64,000 nt of DNA from NCBI GenBank assembly GCA_027945135.1, contig CP116038.1, positions 248,001 through 312,000 of the forward strand, read 5' to 3'. The notes under the pieces were generated by a model. It saw only the letters and a program-made list of their open reading frames with translations, was not told the origin of the DNA and did no database searches. This DNA comes from Candidatus Phytoplasma oryzae (GTDB lineage Bacteria > Bacillota_I > Bacilli_A > Acholeplasmatales > Acholeplasmataceae). A program made the position numbers and the translations under genes. Each line of letters starts with the position of its first letter. Positions within the stretch are counted from its first letter, which is position 1. This document shows positions 1 to 7,566 of this stretch, in pieces.

Positions 1-112
1 TAATAAAAAAATAAATTTTTTTTTTTTTTACTACTACTAAACCCTCTTCCGTGGAGATTTGATATATAAAAAATATAAAATATTTGAAATCTAGAGTAAA
101 CCTTTTCCTCAT
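1..112 (-). CDS. Possible partial ORF running off the window start (weak)
   Basis: An ATG at 112 (minus) opens a frame with no stop for 37 codons to the window edge; it begins MRKRFTLDFKYF and continues into a lysine run. The stretch 35-115 is visibly less AT-rich than its surroundings, which is why I note it. There is no Shine-Dalgarno sequence, no recognisable domain, and the frame ends in a homopolymer. It may be a gene 5' end, a decayed fragment or chance. Confidence 0.15.
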   Translation of the reverse strand, partial: MRKRFTLDFKYFIFFIYQISTEEGLVVVKKKKIYFFI

Positions 113-321
113 TTAAAACATTTTCTATTTTGATTAAATTTTAAAAATTGAGTTTTCATTTTTTTAAACAAAGAAAAAAGAAAACATATGTTAACAAATA
201 CTTTTATATTCTTTTTTTATATTATGTATTTTTATTTTTTTGATATTAGATGTACTTTTATTCGAAATAATACCCTGGTCCTTAAAATTATCTATTATAT
301 AAATAATAATTATTTTATATT

Positions 322-372
322 AAATTAACTTTATATATAATAATATATTATTATTATATATAAAGTTAATTT
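322..372. repeat. 51-bp near-perfect palindrome, 24-bp arms
   Basis: Arms 322-345 and 349-372 are perfectly complementary around a 3-nt centre. The core is alternating T/A with a GTTAA/TTAAC edge. The arm core TTATATATAATAAT recurs in the palindrome at 773-809. It could act as a bidirectional terminator or cruciform; no flanking gene fixes its role. Confidence 0.75.
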
Positions 373-772
373 TTTAAAATTTTAGTTTAAAAAAATATTT
401 TTTTATATTTTTTATTTATTTTACTAAGTAAATTATTTATTTTAATTATAATAATATTTTATATTTATGAATTTTAACAATATTTTTTTATTTTATATAT
501 AAATTGAAAAGAATTGATTTTAGGTTTTTTTTATTAAATATTTGCTTCCTATAATGTATATTATGTAAACTAAATTTTATATAAAAAATTAAATATAAAT
601 ATATAAAATGAATAAATAATATCTTTTATTTATTTATTTTATATATATAAAAAAAAATAAATAAAATATGTATATAAAATAAATATATAATAGTTTATGT
701 TTCTAATTTTTTTATTTTAATTAAAAAAGTACTTAACAAAAGTAATTAAAATAATTTTTTTTAAATATTTTA

Positions 773-809
773 ATTTATATATAATAATATTTTATTATTA
801 TATATAAAT
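773..809. repeat. 37-bp AT palindrome related to the one at 322-372
   Basis: Arms 773-788 and 794-809 are perfectly complementary with a 5-nt loop. The arm shares the TTATATATAATAAT core with the upstream palindrome, so the two look like copies of one element rather than independent chance palindromes. It lies about 75 nt before the start of the gene at 883. Confidence 0.7.
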
Positions 810-830
810 ATATAGTGAAAAAAAATTATG

Positions 831-879
831 AAAAAATTAGAAAGAAACCTGAAAAAAATTAAAAAAATTAGAAAGAAAC
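831..879. repeat. 18-bp direct repeat, period 31 bp
   Basis: The 18-mer AAAAAATTAGAAAGAAAC occurs at 831-848 and 862-879. It sits directly before the ATG at 883, so the duplication alters the ribosome-binding region of that gene; the AGAAAG within it is the only SD-like element available. Confidence 0.7.
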
Positions 880-882
880 TTA

Positions 883-1752
883 ATGCAATATATAAACAAA
901 AACATTATTTTATCTATTTTAATATCTTTGATAATAATAATAATTTCATTTTTGATATTTAAATTTTTATTTTTTTTGAATTTTTGGTATGAAGAAAAAG
1001 AAAAAAAAATAAAACAAGAGAATAATAAAATTAATAAAAAAGAAATGATATATAATGAAATAAACAGTAAAATAGATAAAATATCTTCTGATACAAAAAT
1101 AAATTCTGAAATATCTGAAATAAATTCTTTATCAAAAGATACTTACATTAAAAAAACAGATTATATAAAAGGTAAAAATTTAGATACAAACCAAATAAGC
1201 CTTATAGATGAGATTTATAGATCATATTTTGAAAGTATAAATAAATATGATGATATTATTAAAAAAAAAATTGAAGATAGATTAATTGAATATAACAAAA
1301 ATATTTATATTATAAATTTAAAATTAGGAAAAATAAAAAAAAAATTGTCTTTTTTAGATGAAAAAATAAAAATGATAGAAATAAATAGAGATCTTTTAAA
1401 TATTAAAATTTCAGATAAACAAGTAGAATTTGCAAAAGAAGAAGAGATTCAAAAAAATAAAAAAAAAACTTTTAAATCTGAAAAATTAATTGATTTAAAA
1501 AAAGAAATAGAAAATTTAAAAAATGAAAAAATAGAAATTTTGAGTAAAATAACAAAAACAAAATTGAAATATTCTGAATTATTAGATGAAAAACAAAAAT
1601 TAGAAAAAATAATTTCTGACAAAAATGCTGAAATAAAAAAAGAAAAATTAGATTTAGAATTAATTCAAGTATTGCATCAAAAAAAAATGATTCAATTTAA
1701 AAATATAATTTATAAAACATATAATTCCAAATTAATTTTGGAATTTTTTTAA
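883..1752 (+). CDS. Membrane-anchored coiled-coil protein, unknown function
   Basis: I do not recognise this 289-residue protein. A strongly hydrophobic helix occupies about residues 7-33 and ends in a KEKKIKQ-type basic/acidic run, as in a single-pass anchor. The rest is hydrophilic and rich in K, E, I and N; residues 130-265 have a heptad-like pattern typical of long coiled coil. No catalytic motif is visible. The layout (N-terminal anchor plus coiled coil) resembles the non-catalytic part of the two AAA+ proteins in this window (7,567-8,982 and 48,919-57,780), but the ATPase domain is absent. ATG 883 has no strong SD, only AGAAAG in a duplicated 18-mer. It converges on the peptide transporter operon and shares a terminator hairpin with it. 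Confidence 0.75.
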   Translation: MQYINKNIILSILISLIIIIISFLIFKFLFFLNFWYEEKEKKIKQENNKINKKEMIYNEINSKIDKISSDTKINSEISEINSLSKDTYIKKTDYIKGKNLDTNQISLIDEIYRSYFESINKYDDIIKKKIEDRLIEYNKNIYIINLKLGKIKKKLSFLDEKIKMIEINRDLLNIKISDKQVEFAKEEEIQKNKKKTFKSEKLIDLKKEIENLKNEKIEILSKITKTKLKYSELLDEKQKLEKIISDKNAEIKKEKLDLELIQVLHQKKMIQFKNIIYKTYNSKLILEFF

Positions 1753-1765
1753 AAATTTTTAATAG

Positions 1766-1807
1766 TGTTAAGAAAAAAATGTTAAGAAAAAAATGTTAAG
1801 AAAAAAA
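1766..1807. repeat. 14-bp tandem repeat, three perfect copies
   Basis: The unit TGTTAAGAAAAAAA is repeated at 1766-1779, 1780-1793 and 1794-1807 without mismatch. The third copy forms the left arm of the terminator hairpin shared by the two convergent genes. Confidence 0.85.
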
Positions 1808-1827
1808 TTATTTTCTTAACATTTTTT
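1788..1827. terminator. Bidirectional terminator between convergent genes
   Basis: Perfect 17-bp stem 1788-1804 / 1811-1827 with a 6-nt loop, flanked by T-rich tracts on the plus side and A-rich (T on minus) tracts on the other. The right arm contains the stop codon (1816-1818) of the minus-strand dppD gene, so terminator and coding end overlap. Confidence 0.7.
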
Positions 1828-2757
1828 ATTTAAAGTACATCTTATAAAATGATCTTTTTCTATTTCAAAAAAATCTAAATCTGGTTGGGATTTGTTTTTA
1901 AAAATATTAAAATTGAAAATATTATTTTCACTTTTAAAAAAATTTTGTTTCTCTATATAATTTTGTCCATTAATACTTGTTATTAAAAAATCATTTAATA
2001 ATTTTTGAGTGTAAGGATGAATTGGATTTTTGATTATAAGATTATAAGGAGCTTTTTCTATAATTTGTCCTTTATATAAAACAATAATATTTTGAACTAA
2101 AGAAGATATTATTCCTAAATCATGAGTAATAAAAATCATAGCCATCTTTTTTTTTTGTTGTATTTTTTTTATTAAACTTAAAATTTCTTTTTGCGCTAAT
2201 ATATCTATAGCAGTAGTAGGTTCGTCAGCAATAAGTAATTCAGGTTCACAAGAAAGAGCAATTGCAATCATAATTCTTTGACACATTCCGCCAGATAATT
2301 GAAAAGGATATGATTCTAAAACTCTATGAGGTTCTACTATTTCTACTTTATTTAATATATTTACAGATTCTTGAAAAGCTTCTTTTTGAGACATTTTACG
2401 ATGCAAAGTTAAAACTTCGATAATTTGATTTTTAATTTTTAAAACAGGATTTAAACTAGACATCGGGTCTTGGAAAATCATAGCTATTTTATTTCCTCTT
2501 ATTTTTCTTATTTCTTCTTCATTGAAGTTAGAAATAATTTGATCTTTAAAAATAATTTTACCTTGAAATATATTTTGATTTTTTTGAAATAATTTTAAAA
2601 TAGACATAGCTATTTGACTTTTGCCAGATCCGGAATCTCCGATAATACCTAAAGTTTCTTTTTCTTTAACTTCAAATGTTACTCCTTTTACAGCTTTAAC
2701 TAATTTATCTTTTGTTTTAAAATATGTATGTAAATTTTTAATTTTTAACAAACTCAT
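1816..2757 (-). CDS. dppD: Peptide ABC transporter ATP-binding protein, DppD/OppD type
   Basis: One of two nucleotide-binding subunits that power import of di- or oligopeptides across the membrane. Visible motifs: Walker A GDSGSGKS (residues 40-47), Q-loop around 96, ABC signature LSGGM (154-158), Walker B LLIADEP (174-180) and an H-loop in THDLG. The C-terminus ends with the oligopeptide-transporter tail DHFIRC, which distinguishes this family from other ABC ATPases. 313 residues is normal length. It starts 8 bp after dppF, with AAAGGA as ribosome-binding site inside the dppF end, and is the last gene of the B-C-F-D operon. Whether the substrate is di- or oligopeptide cannot be told from the ATPase. 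Confidence 0.93.
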   Translation of the reverse strand: MSLLKIKNLHTYFKTKDKLVKAVKGVTFEVKEKETLGIIGDSGSGKSQIAMSILKLFQKNQNIFQGKIIFKDQIISNFNEEEIRKIRGNKIAMIFQDPMSSLNPVLKIKNQIIEVLTLHRKMSQKEAFQESVNILNKVEIVEPHRVLESYPFQLSGGMCQRIMIAIALSCEPELLIADEPTTAIDILAQKEILSLIKKIQQKKKMAMIFITHDLGIISSLVQNIIVLYKGQIIEKAPYNLIIKNPIHPYTQKLLNDFLITSINGQNYIEKQNFFKSENNIFNFNIFKNKSQPDLDFFEIEKDHFIRCTLNKKC

Positions 2758-2765
2758 TTTTTTTA

Positions 2766-3713
2766 TTATTCCTTTAATACACTATTCAGAACAAAATGAC
2801 CAGGATTTACTTCTTGGAAAATTTTTTCTTCATTTTGATCAAAATTTATTTCTTCTCTTTGTATTTTTTGTAAATCTTCTTTTTCTTTAAACAAATTATT
2901 ATCAATATTATATTCTTTTATTTTAGGAATAGCATTAATTAGTTTTTTAGTATAAAAATGCAGAGGATTCTGAAATATATCTTCTTTCTTAGCTATTTCT
3001 ACTAAATGGCCTTTATACATAACTCCTATCCTATCGCTTATAAAACGAGCAACTCCTAAATCATGAGAAATAAATAAATAAGTTGTTTTGTATTTATTTT
3101 TAAAATAGTTTAATAGTTCTAAAATTTGTTTTTGAATAATAACATCCAGAGCAGAAACAATTTCATCACAAATAACTAATTTTGGATTCAAAATTAAAGT
3201 TTTAGCTATATTTACTCTTTGTCTTTGACCTCCACTTAGTTCATCAGGAAAACGATTCATTAAATCAATATTTAAACCACATGATTTCATTATTTTTATA
3301 ATTTTTTTATTATAATTATGATCTTTTTTATTTTTAACTTTTTTTTGTATTATTAATCCTTCTCCTATAATGTCTTTAATGAGGAATTTAGGGTTTAAAG
3401 TGGTAAGTGAATTTTGAAAAATTATTTGTAAATCTTTTCTAATTAAATTCATTTCTTTTTTATTTAAATTATTTAAATTTATAAATGAATTATTTTTTTT
3501 AAAATAAATAATTTTACCTGAATCTGCTTTTTGTAATTGAATAATTATTTTAGATAAAGTAGATTTACCAGAACCAGATTCACCTATAATACTTAATGTT
3601 TCCCCTTTAAAAATAGAGAAATTTATATTTTTATTAGCGTGAAATTTTTTTTTATTAATTGTAAAAGATTTATTTATATTTTTTATTTTAATTAAAATTT
3701 TTTTTTTATTCAT
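2766..3713 (-). CDS. dppF: Peptide ABC transporter ATP-binding protein, DppF/OppF type
   Basis: Second nucleotide-binding subunit of the peptide importer, forming a heterodimer with the dppD product. Walker A GESGSGKS (44-51), signature LSGGQRQR (159-166) and Walker B LVICDEI (179-185) are intact. The family tail is present near the C-terminus (PGHFVL). Length 315 is usual. It lies 72 bp downstream of dppC and 8 bp upstream of dppD, consistent with one transcript. The internal region around 123-140 is lysine-rich and longer than in close bacterial homologues as I remember them, a common result of AT drift. Confidence 0.93.
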   Translation of the reverse strand: MNKKKILIKIKNINKSFTINKKKFHANKNINFSIFKGETLSIIGESGSGKSTLSKIIIQLQKADSGKIIYFKKNNSFINLNNLNKKEMNLIRKDLQIIFQNSLTTLNPKFLIKDIIGEGLIIQKKVKNKKDHNYNKKIIKIMKSCGLNIDLMNRFPDELSGGQRQRVNIAKTLILNPKLVICDEIVSALDVIIQKQILELLNYFKNKYKTTYLFISHDLGVARFISDRIGVMYKGHLVEIAKKEDIFQNPLHFYTKKLINAIPKIKEYNIDNNLFKEKEDLQKIQREEINFDQNEEKIFQEVNPGHFVLNSVLKE

Positions 3714-3785
3714 AATAATTATATTCCGATTTTATTTTTATTAAATTTATTTATAAATATTGATTTTTATTTATTTTTATAAAAT

Positions 3786-4661
3786 TTAATTTTCTTTATT
3801 TTGATTATAATTAAAATAATTAACTAATCCTTCTGCTATAAAATTTAGAGATAAATTAGTTAATAAAATTATAATTATAGGAAAAAAAATTAATCTAGGA
3901 TAAAAATTTATATATGATTTATTAGTATTTAATAGAGAACCCCACTCAGGAATAGACGGATCCAATCCTAAACCAATAAAACCAAAAGCAGAAGCTGCTA
4001 AAATAACACTACTAAGACTTAAAGTAATTCTTATAATTAAAGAATATAAAACATGAGGTAAAATATGTTTTCTAATAATATAAAAATGACTAGCTCCTAA
4101 ACAAATAGCGCTTTTTACAAAATCTTTTTTAACAGTTTGTATTGTGATTGCTTTAATATTTTTAATAAAAACAGGGATATAATTGATACTAAGAGCGAGA
4201 ACTATGGAATAAACACTTTTGCCATAAAATAAAACTATTAAAAAAGCTAAAATAAAATCTGGAAAAACAATTATCAAATCACATATAAAATTAGTTAAAA
4301 TATTAAAAAAACCCAAGAAATAACCAGATAAAACACCTAAGAACAAACCTATAATAGAACTAATTAAAATAGTAAAAAATGATATACGTAAAGAAAGTTT
4401 AGTACCTTTTATTATATATTCAAATAAATCATGTCCTAAACAATCTGTTCCCATCCAATGTTTTTTGCTCGGTTTTAAAAAAGATTTGAAAGATTTTATA
4501 TTTGTGTTTTCAGATAAATAAAAATGAGGTACTATAAAAGTAATTATTAATAATAAGAAAAATAAAATAAATCCTATAAGTAATATTTTATTTTTTTTGC
4601 ACAATTCAAAAAAATTTTTAAATATCTTTTTTTTTGATGAAATAATTTTTAAAAAAAACAA
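3786..4661 (-). CDS. dppC: Peptide ABC transporter permease, DppC/OppC type
   Basis: Integral membrane subunit of the peptide importer. The N-terminus has one membrane helix followed by the family motif GTDCLGHDLFEYI, and the C-terminal half carries the cytoplasmic EAA-type coupling loop (AICLGASHFYIIRKHILPH). About six hydrophobic segments are visible. The only available start for the full N-terminus is TTG at 4659-4661; it is supported by a strong AAAAGGAGA ribosome-binding site 10 nt upstream, inside the 20-bp gap after dppB. The next internal ATG would remove the first membrane helix. Part of the minus-strand operon. Confidence 0.92.
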   Translation of the reverse strand: MFFLKIISSKKKIFKNFFELCKKNKILLIGFILFFLLLIITFIVPHFYLSENTNIKSFKSFLKPSKKHWMGTDCLGHDLFEYIIKGTKLSLRISFFTILISSIIGLFLGVLSGYFLGFFNILTNFICDLIIVFPDFILAFLIVLFYGKSVYSIVLALSINYIPVFIKNIKAITIQTVKKDFVKSAICLGASHFYIIRKHILPHVLYSLIIRITLSLSSVILAASAFGFIGLGLDPSIPEWGSLLNTNKSYINFYPRLIFFPIIIILLTNLSLNFIAEGLVNYFNYNQNKEN

Positions 4662-4681
4662 ATTTTAATCATCTCCTTTTA

Positions 4682-5614
4682 TTATTTTTTTATTTTTTGT
4701 CTAGTAGTAGGATCTAAATAGAAATATAAAAATTCTAAAATCATATTTAAAAAACTTATAAAAATGGATAAAAATATTATAGAACATTGAATAACAGGTA
4801 AATCTCTATTTTGAAAAGATGAAATAATTAAATTACCTAAACCATTTACATTAAAAATTGTTTCTGTGATGATAGAGCCGCTTAACATAAAACTGAACAT
4901 TATTCCTATATTGGTAATAATAGGAATTATAGCGTTTTTTAAAATATGTTTTAATAAAATATCAAATTCTGATAAACCTTTAGCTCGTGCAGTTAATACA
5001 TAAGGTTGTTCTGATATAAAATTTATACTATTTCTAGCTATTCTAAAAATAAAAAAATTATTTGCTAAAACTAAAGAAAAAATAGGCAAAACTAGTGAAA
5101 ATTTTTGTTCTATACCGGAAATAGGAAAAATATTCATTTTAAAACCAATAAAATATTGAACAAAAAAACTTACAACAAAATTAGGTATAGAAATAATAAC
5201 AATAGAAATTAAAACTATAATGTAGTCTTTTTTACTTTCTTTATAAAAAGATGAAAATAAAGCTAAACTGATACCTAAAAATGAAGATAAAAAACAACTA
5301 ACTAAAGAAATTTTTAAAGTAGTTAAAAAAGCCGGTATAAACAAATCAAACGAATTAATATCTTTTCGAATATAAGAATTACCAAAATCTAATTTAAAAA
5401 AAATTTTACTTAAAAAATTTTTTAATTGAATTATTAAAGGTTTATCTAATTCTAATTCTTTTTTTAATTTATATATTTGTTGATGAGTGCTTTTATGCCC
5501 TAATAAAGCCAATGCGGGATCTGAAAATTTTCTCATAACTATAAATATAACAACAGCACTAGTTAAACAAATCAAAAATGAATATAATATTTTTTTTAAT
5601 ATGTAATTTAGCAT
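4682..5614 (-). CDS. dppB: Peptide ABC transporter permease, DppB/OppB type
   Basis: First gene of the visible operon and partner permease of dppC. It has an N-terminal membrane helix, the periplasmic-type segment with LDKPLIIQ and LDFGNSY typical of DppB/OppB, and an EAA loop near residues 204-222 (ARAKGLSEFDILLKHIL). Six membrane segments are apparent in 310 residues, the normal size. In most bacteria the substrate-binding lipoprotein gene lies next to this one; here the upstream 1.3 kb has no gene, so the binding protein must be elsewhere or missing. Confidence 0.93.
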   Translation of the reverse strand: MLNYILKKILYSFLICLTSAVVIFIVMRKFSDPALALLGHKSTHQQIYKLKKELELDKPLIIQLKNFLSKIFFKLDFGNSYIRKDINSFDLFIPAFLTTLKISLVSCFLSSFLGISLALFSSFYKESKKDYIIVLISIVIISIPNFVVSFFVQYFIGFKMNIFPISGIEQKFSLVLPIFSLVLANNFFIFRIARNSINFISEQPYVLTARAKGLSEFDILLKHILKNAIIPIITNIGIMFSFMLSGSIITETIFNVNGLGNLIISSFQNRDLPVIQCSIIFLSIFISFLNMILEFLYFYLDPTTRQKIKK

Positions 5615-6919
5615 TTTACTTTATTCCTTATTATTTTGATTAACATTTTCAAATATTTAAAAAAATACTAAATATATTGATTTTATTTTATGAAAAATAT
5701 TAAATAAAAAAATTAATTATACCAAATTATATCAAATATTAAATAAATATCAATAAAAAAATTTAATAATATTTTGCAAAATATAACATATTGAATAAAA
5801 TATTCTATATATTAACTTAAATAAAAATAAAATAAATAAACAATAAACTTTATCTTATTGTAATTTTAAATTTTATCTTATTTTAATTTTGATAAATTAA
5901 AATTAAAATATATTTTATAAAATTTAACTTTTGCATTTTTAAAAAAAATTAAAAATTATTTTATTCTAATTTTGAACTATTTTTTTATATAATTTTAATT
6001 TATTTGTTTAATATATAAAAAAATTTAATAAAAATTTAAATTTTTTTGATTAATATAAAAAAATATTCAAGAATATAATATATTAAAAAATTTGACACTT
6101 TAGAAATTATTTGTAAGATTAATTGTGTATTTTGTATTTTATTATAATATTGGAATTTAATATATTTTGTAATATATTTTACAAAAATATTATTATAATA
6201 AATAAAAAAATATTTATAACTTGTTAAATTATATAATAACTTGCTAAATTATATAATTAAATTATAAATAATAAATAAAAAAGATTAATTTTGTTTATAA
6301 ATTATATAAAAAAATAAATTTCATTTTATTTAATTTTAAAAAAAATCCAAAATTATAGAAAATGTAAAGAAAATAATGAAAAATAAAAAATATTTATTTA
6401 TGTTTTATGTTTTTATTTTTAATATAAAAAAAATATCAAATTTTCTATTATATTTAATTTTATCAAAAATTTAAAAAAATAAAATTTATTTTATTATATA
6501 TGAAACTTAGAAAATGATTTTTTTAACAAAATCAATATTTTTTAATTATAAATTTAAAATAACAAATTGAAAATTAATATAAAATAAAAAATTTTTTTAA
6601 TATTTATTTTTTTATATAAACTTAAAAATTTTAAATATTACAATCATTTGGGTTTAAATAATTATTTTATTTAATTATTATTAAAAATATATTTTTTCAA
6701 TTAATAAAATTAAATATTGATTTTCAAATTTTTATTCAAATATTATGTTTTAATTTTTTTAAATTTATTTATTAAATTTATTTTAGCTAATAAATTAAAT
6801 TTTTCAGTTATTAATTGAAGTTAATTTGATATTAGACAAATAAATATCAAAATAAATTTTTAGTAAATTTAATCATAATTAAAAGATTTATAAAAAAATG
6901 ATTAAATTTAATATTTTTT
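5615..6919. other. 1.3-kb gene-free AT-rich region
   Basis: No ORF of plausible length on either strand and no RNA gene that I can fold. Base composition is almost pure A/T. Contents: a 20-bp tandem duplication (6217-6256), a TTGACA hexamer at 6092-6097 with only a poor -10 (AAGATT) 17 nt downstream, and a modest AT stem near 5880-5910. It may hold the promoter for the divergently read peptide transporter. It could be a fully decayed gene tract, for example a lost binding-protein gene; nothing in the sequence proves this. Confidence 0.5.
6217..6256. repeat. 20-bp tandem duplication
   Basis: Two adjacent 20-mers (6217-6236 and 6237-6256) beginning TAACTTG differ by one base (T/C at the eighth position). 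It lies in the gene-free region. Confidence 0.7.
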
Positions 6920-6940
6920 ATGTATAGGGATAAATATTTT

Positions 6941-7513
6941 ATGAAAATAGATTTAAAACCTGACAGTTATAAATGGTTAGAATACAAAAAAAAATATATA
7001 AATGATTCTGAAATAGAAATTATTATGGGATTAAATAAAAATATTACAAAAGAAGATTTAATTAAAAAAAAAATATTAGAAAATTATGTTTATGAAAATA
7101 AAGAATTAGAATTGGAAAAAATAACTAAGCTTCATGCTAATCTTTTTTTTAATATTTTGAAAAAAAAAAGTTATGAACCGGCTGTTTTTTTAAAAAAACC
7201 TTTTTTAGCTTTTTTAGATGGTTATCATACAGAATCAGAAACTATGTTAGAAATAAAATGTCCTATAAAAAAAGAAGATATTGTTTTATGGAAAGAATTT
7301 TGTAAACAAAAAATAATTCCTCCTTATTATTTTGCAAGAATTCAATTTAAAATATATTGCGCTAAATCTTTAAAATCTTATTTTTTGGTTTATTTTAATG
7401 AACAAGATTATTATTTTGTTGAAGTTCAATTAGATTTAAATTTTATTCAAAAAATGTTAGAAGAAACTGATAATTATAACAAAATTTGGGAAAAATACAA
7501 GAAAATAATTTAA
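6941..7513 (+). CDS. YqaJ / lambda-exonuclease family nuclease
   Basis: The protein matches the YqaJ-type (lambda exonuclease, PD-(D/E)XK) fold used by phages for double-strand end resection in single-strand-annealing recombination. Visible landmarks: the N-terminal WLEYKKKYINDSEIEIIMGLN corresponds to the family's W..R...I..S.....G.N segment; then FLDGYH with the catalytic Asp, MLEIKCP with the ExK catalytic pair, and PPYYFARIQFKIYC matching the Y..Q.q helix. So the catalytic core looks intact. An upstream ATG at 6920 is in frame, but AGGGA at 6926-6930 lies 10 nt before ATG 6941, which I prefer. No recombinase (Bet/RecT), phage or transposase gene adjoins it. Likely of phage or mobile-unit origin, now standing alone. 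Confidence 0.75.
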   Translation: MKIDLKPDSYKWLEYKKKYINDSEIEIIMGLNKNITKEDLIKKKILENYVYENKELELEKITKLHANLFFNILKKKSYEPAVFLKKPFLAFLDGYHTESETMLEIKCPIKKEDIVLWKEFCKQKIIPPYYFARIQFKIYCAKSLKSYFLVYFNEQDYYFVEVQLDLNFIQKMLEETDNYNKIWEKYKKII

Positions 7514-7532
7514 AAATAAATAATATATCGGA

Positions 7533-7555
7533 AATTTATTTTTAGGAAATAAATT
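7533..7555. terminator. Hairpin between convergent genes
   Basis: Perfect 9-bp stem AATTTATTT (7533-7541) with AAATAAATT (7547-7555), 5-nt loop, followed on the plus strand by ATTTTTATT. It lies in the 53-bp gap between the nuclease gene (+) and the AAA+ gene (-) and may serve both. Confidence 0.5.
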
Positions 7556-7566
7556 ATTTTTATTCT

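Larger units (their letters stand above)
113..882. other. Gene-free AT-rich stretch with palindromes
   Basis: No complete gene is visible. It holds two long AT palindromes sharing a core (322-372 and 773-809), a 31-bp-period direct repeat just before the next gene (831-879), and a short patch near 204-310 of higher complexity. Read on the minus strand that patch gives an unrecognised open stretch ending at a TAA at 204-206, containing DQGIISNKSTSNIK, with no start codon. It could be the tail of a decayed gene; the evidence is weak. Confidence 0.4.

Noticed and set aside
1-120. RNase P, SRP or tmRNA candidate in the less AT-rich patch
   Set aside because: None of the invariant motifs of those RNAs (GAGGAAAGTCC, GGAAGGAAGCA, tmRNA tRNA-like ends) is present on either strand.
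5615-6919. Remnant of a peptide-binding protein gene
   Set aside because: I looked for in-frame fragments of an SBP and found none recognisable; only position suggests it.
6941-7513. Part of an intact potential mobile unit or prophage
   Set aside because: No transposase, dnaB/dnaG, ssb, himA or phage structural gene is seen nearby.
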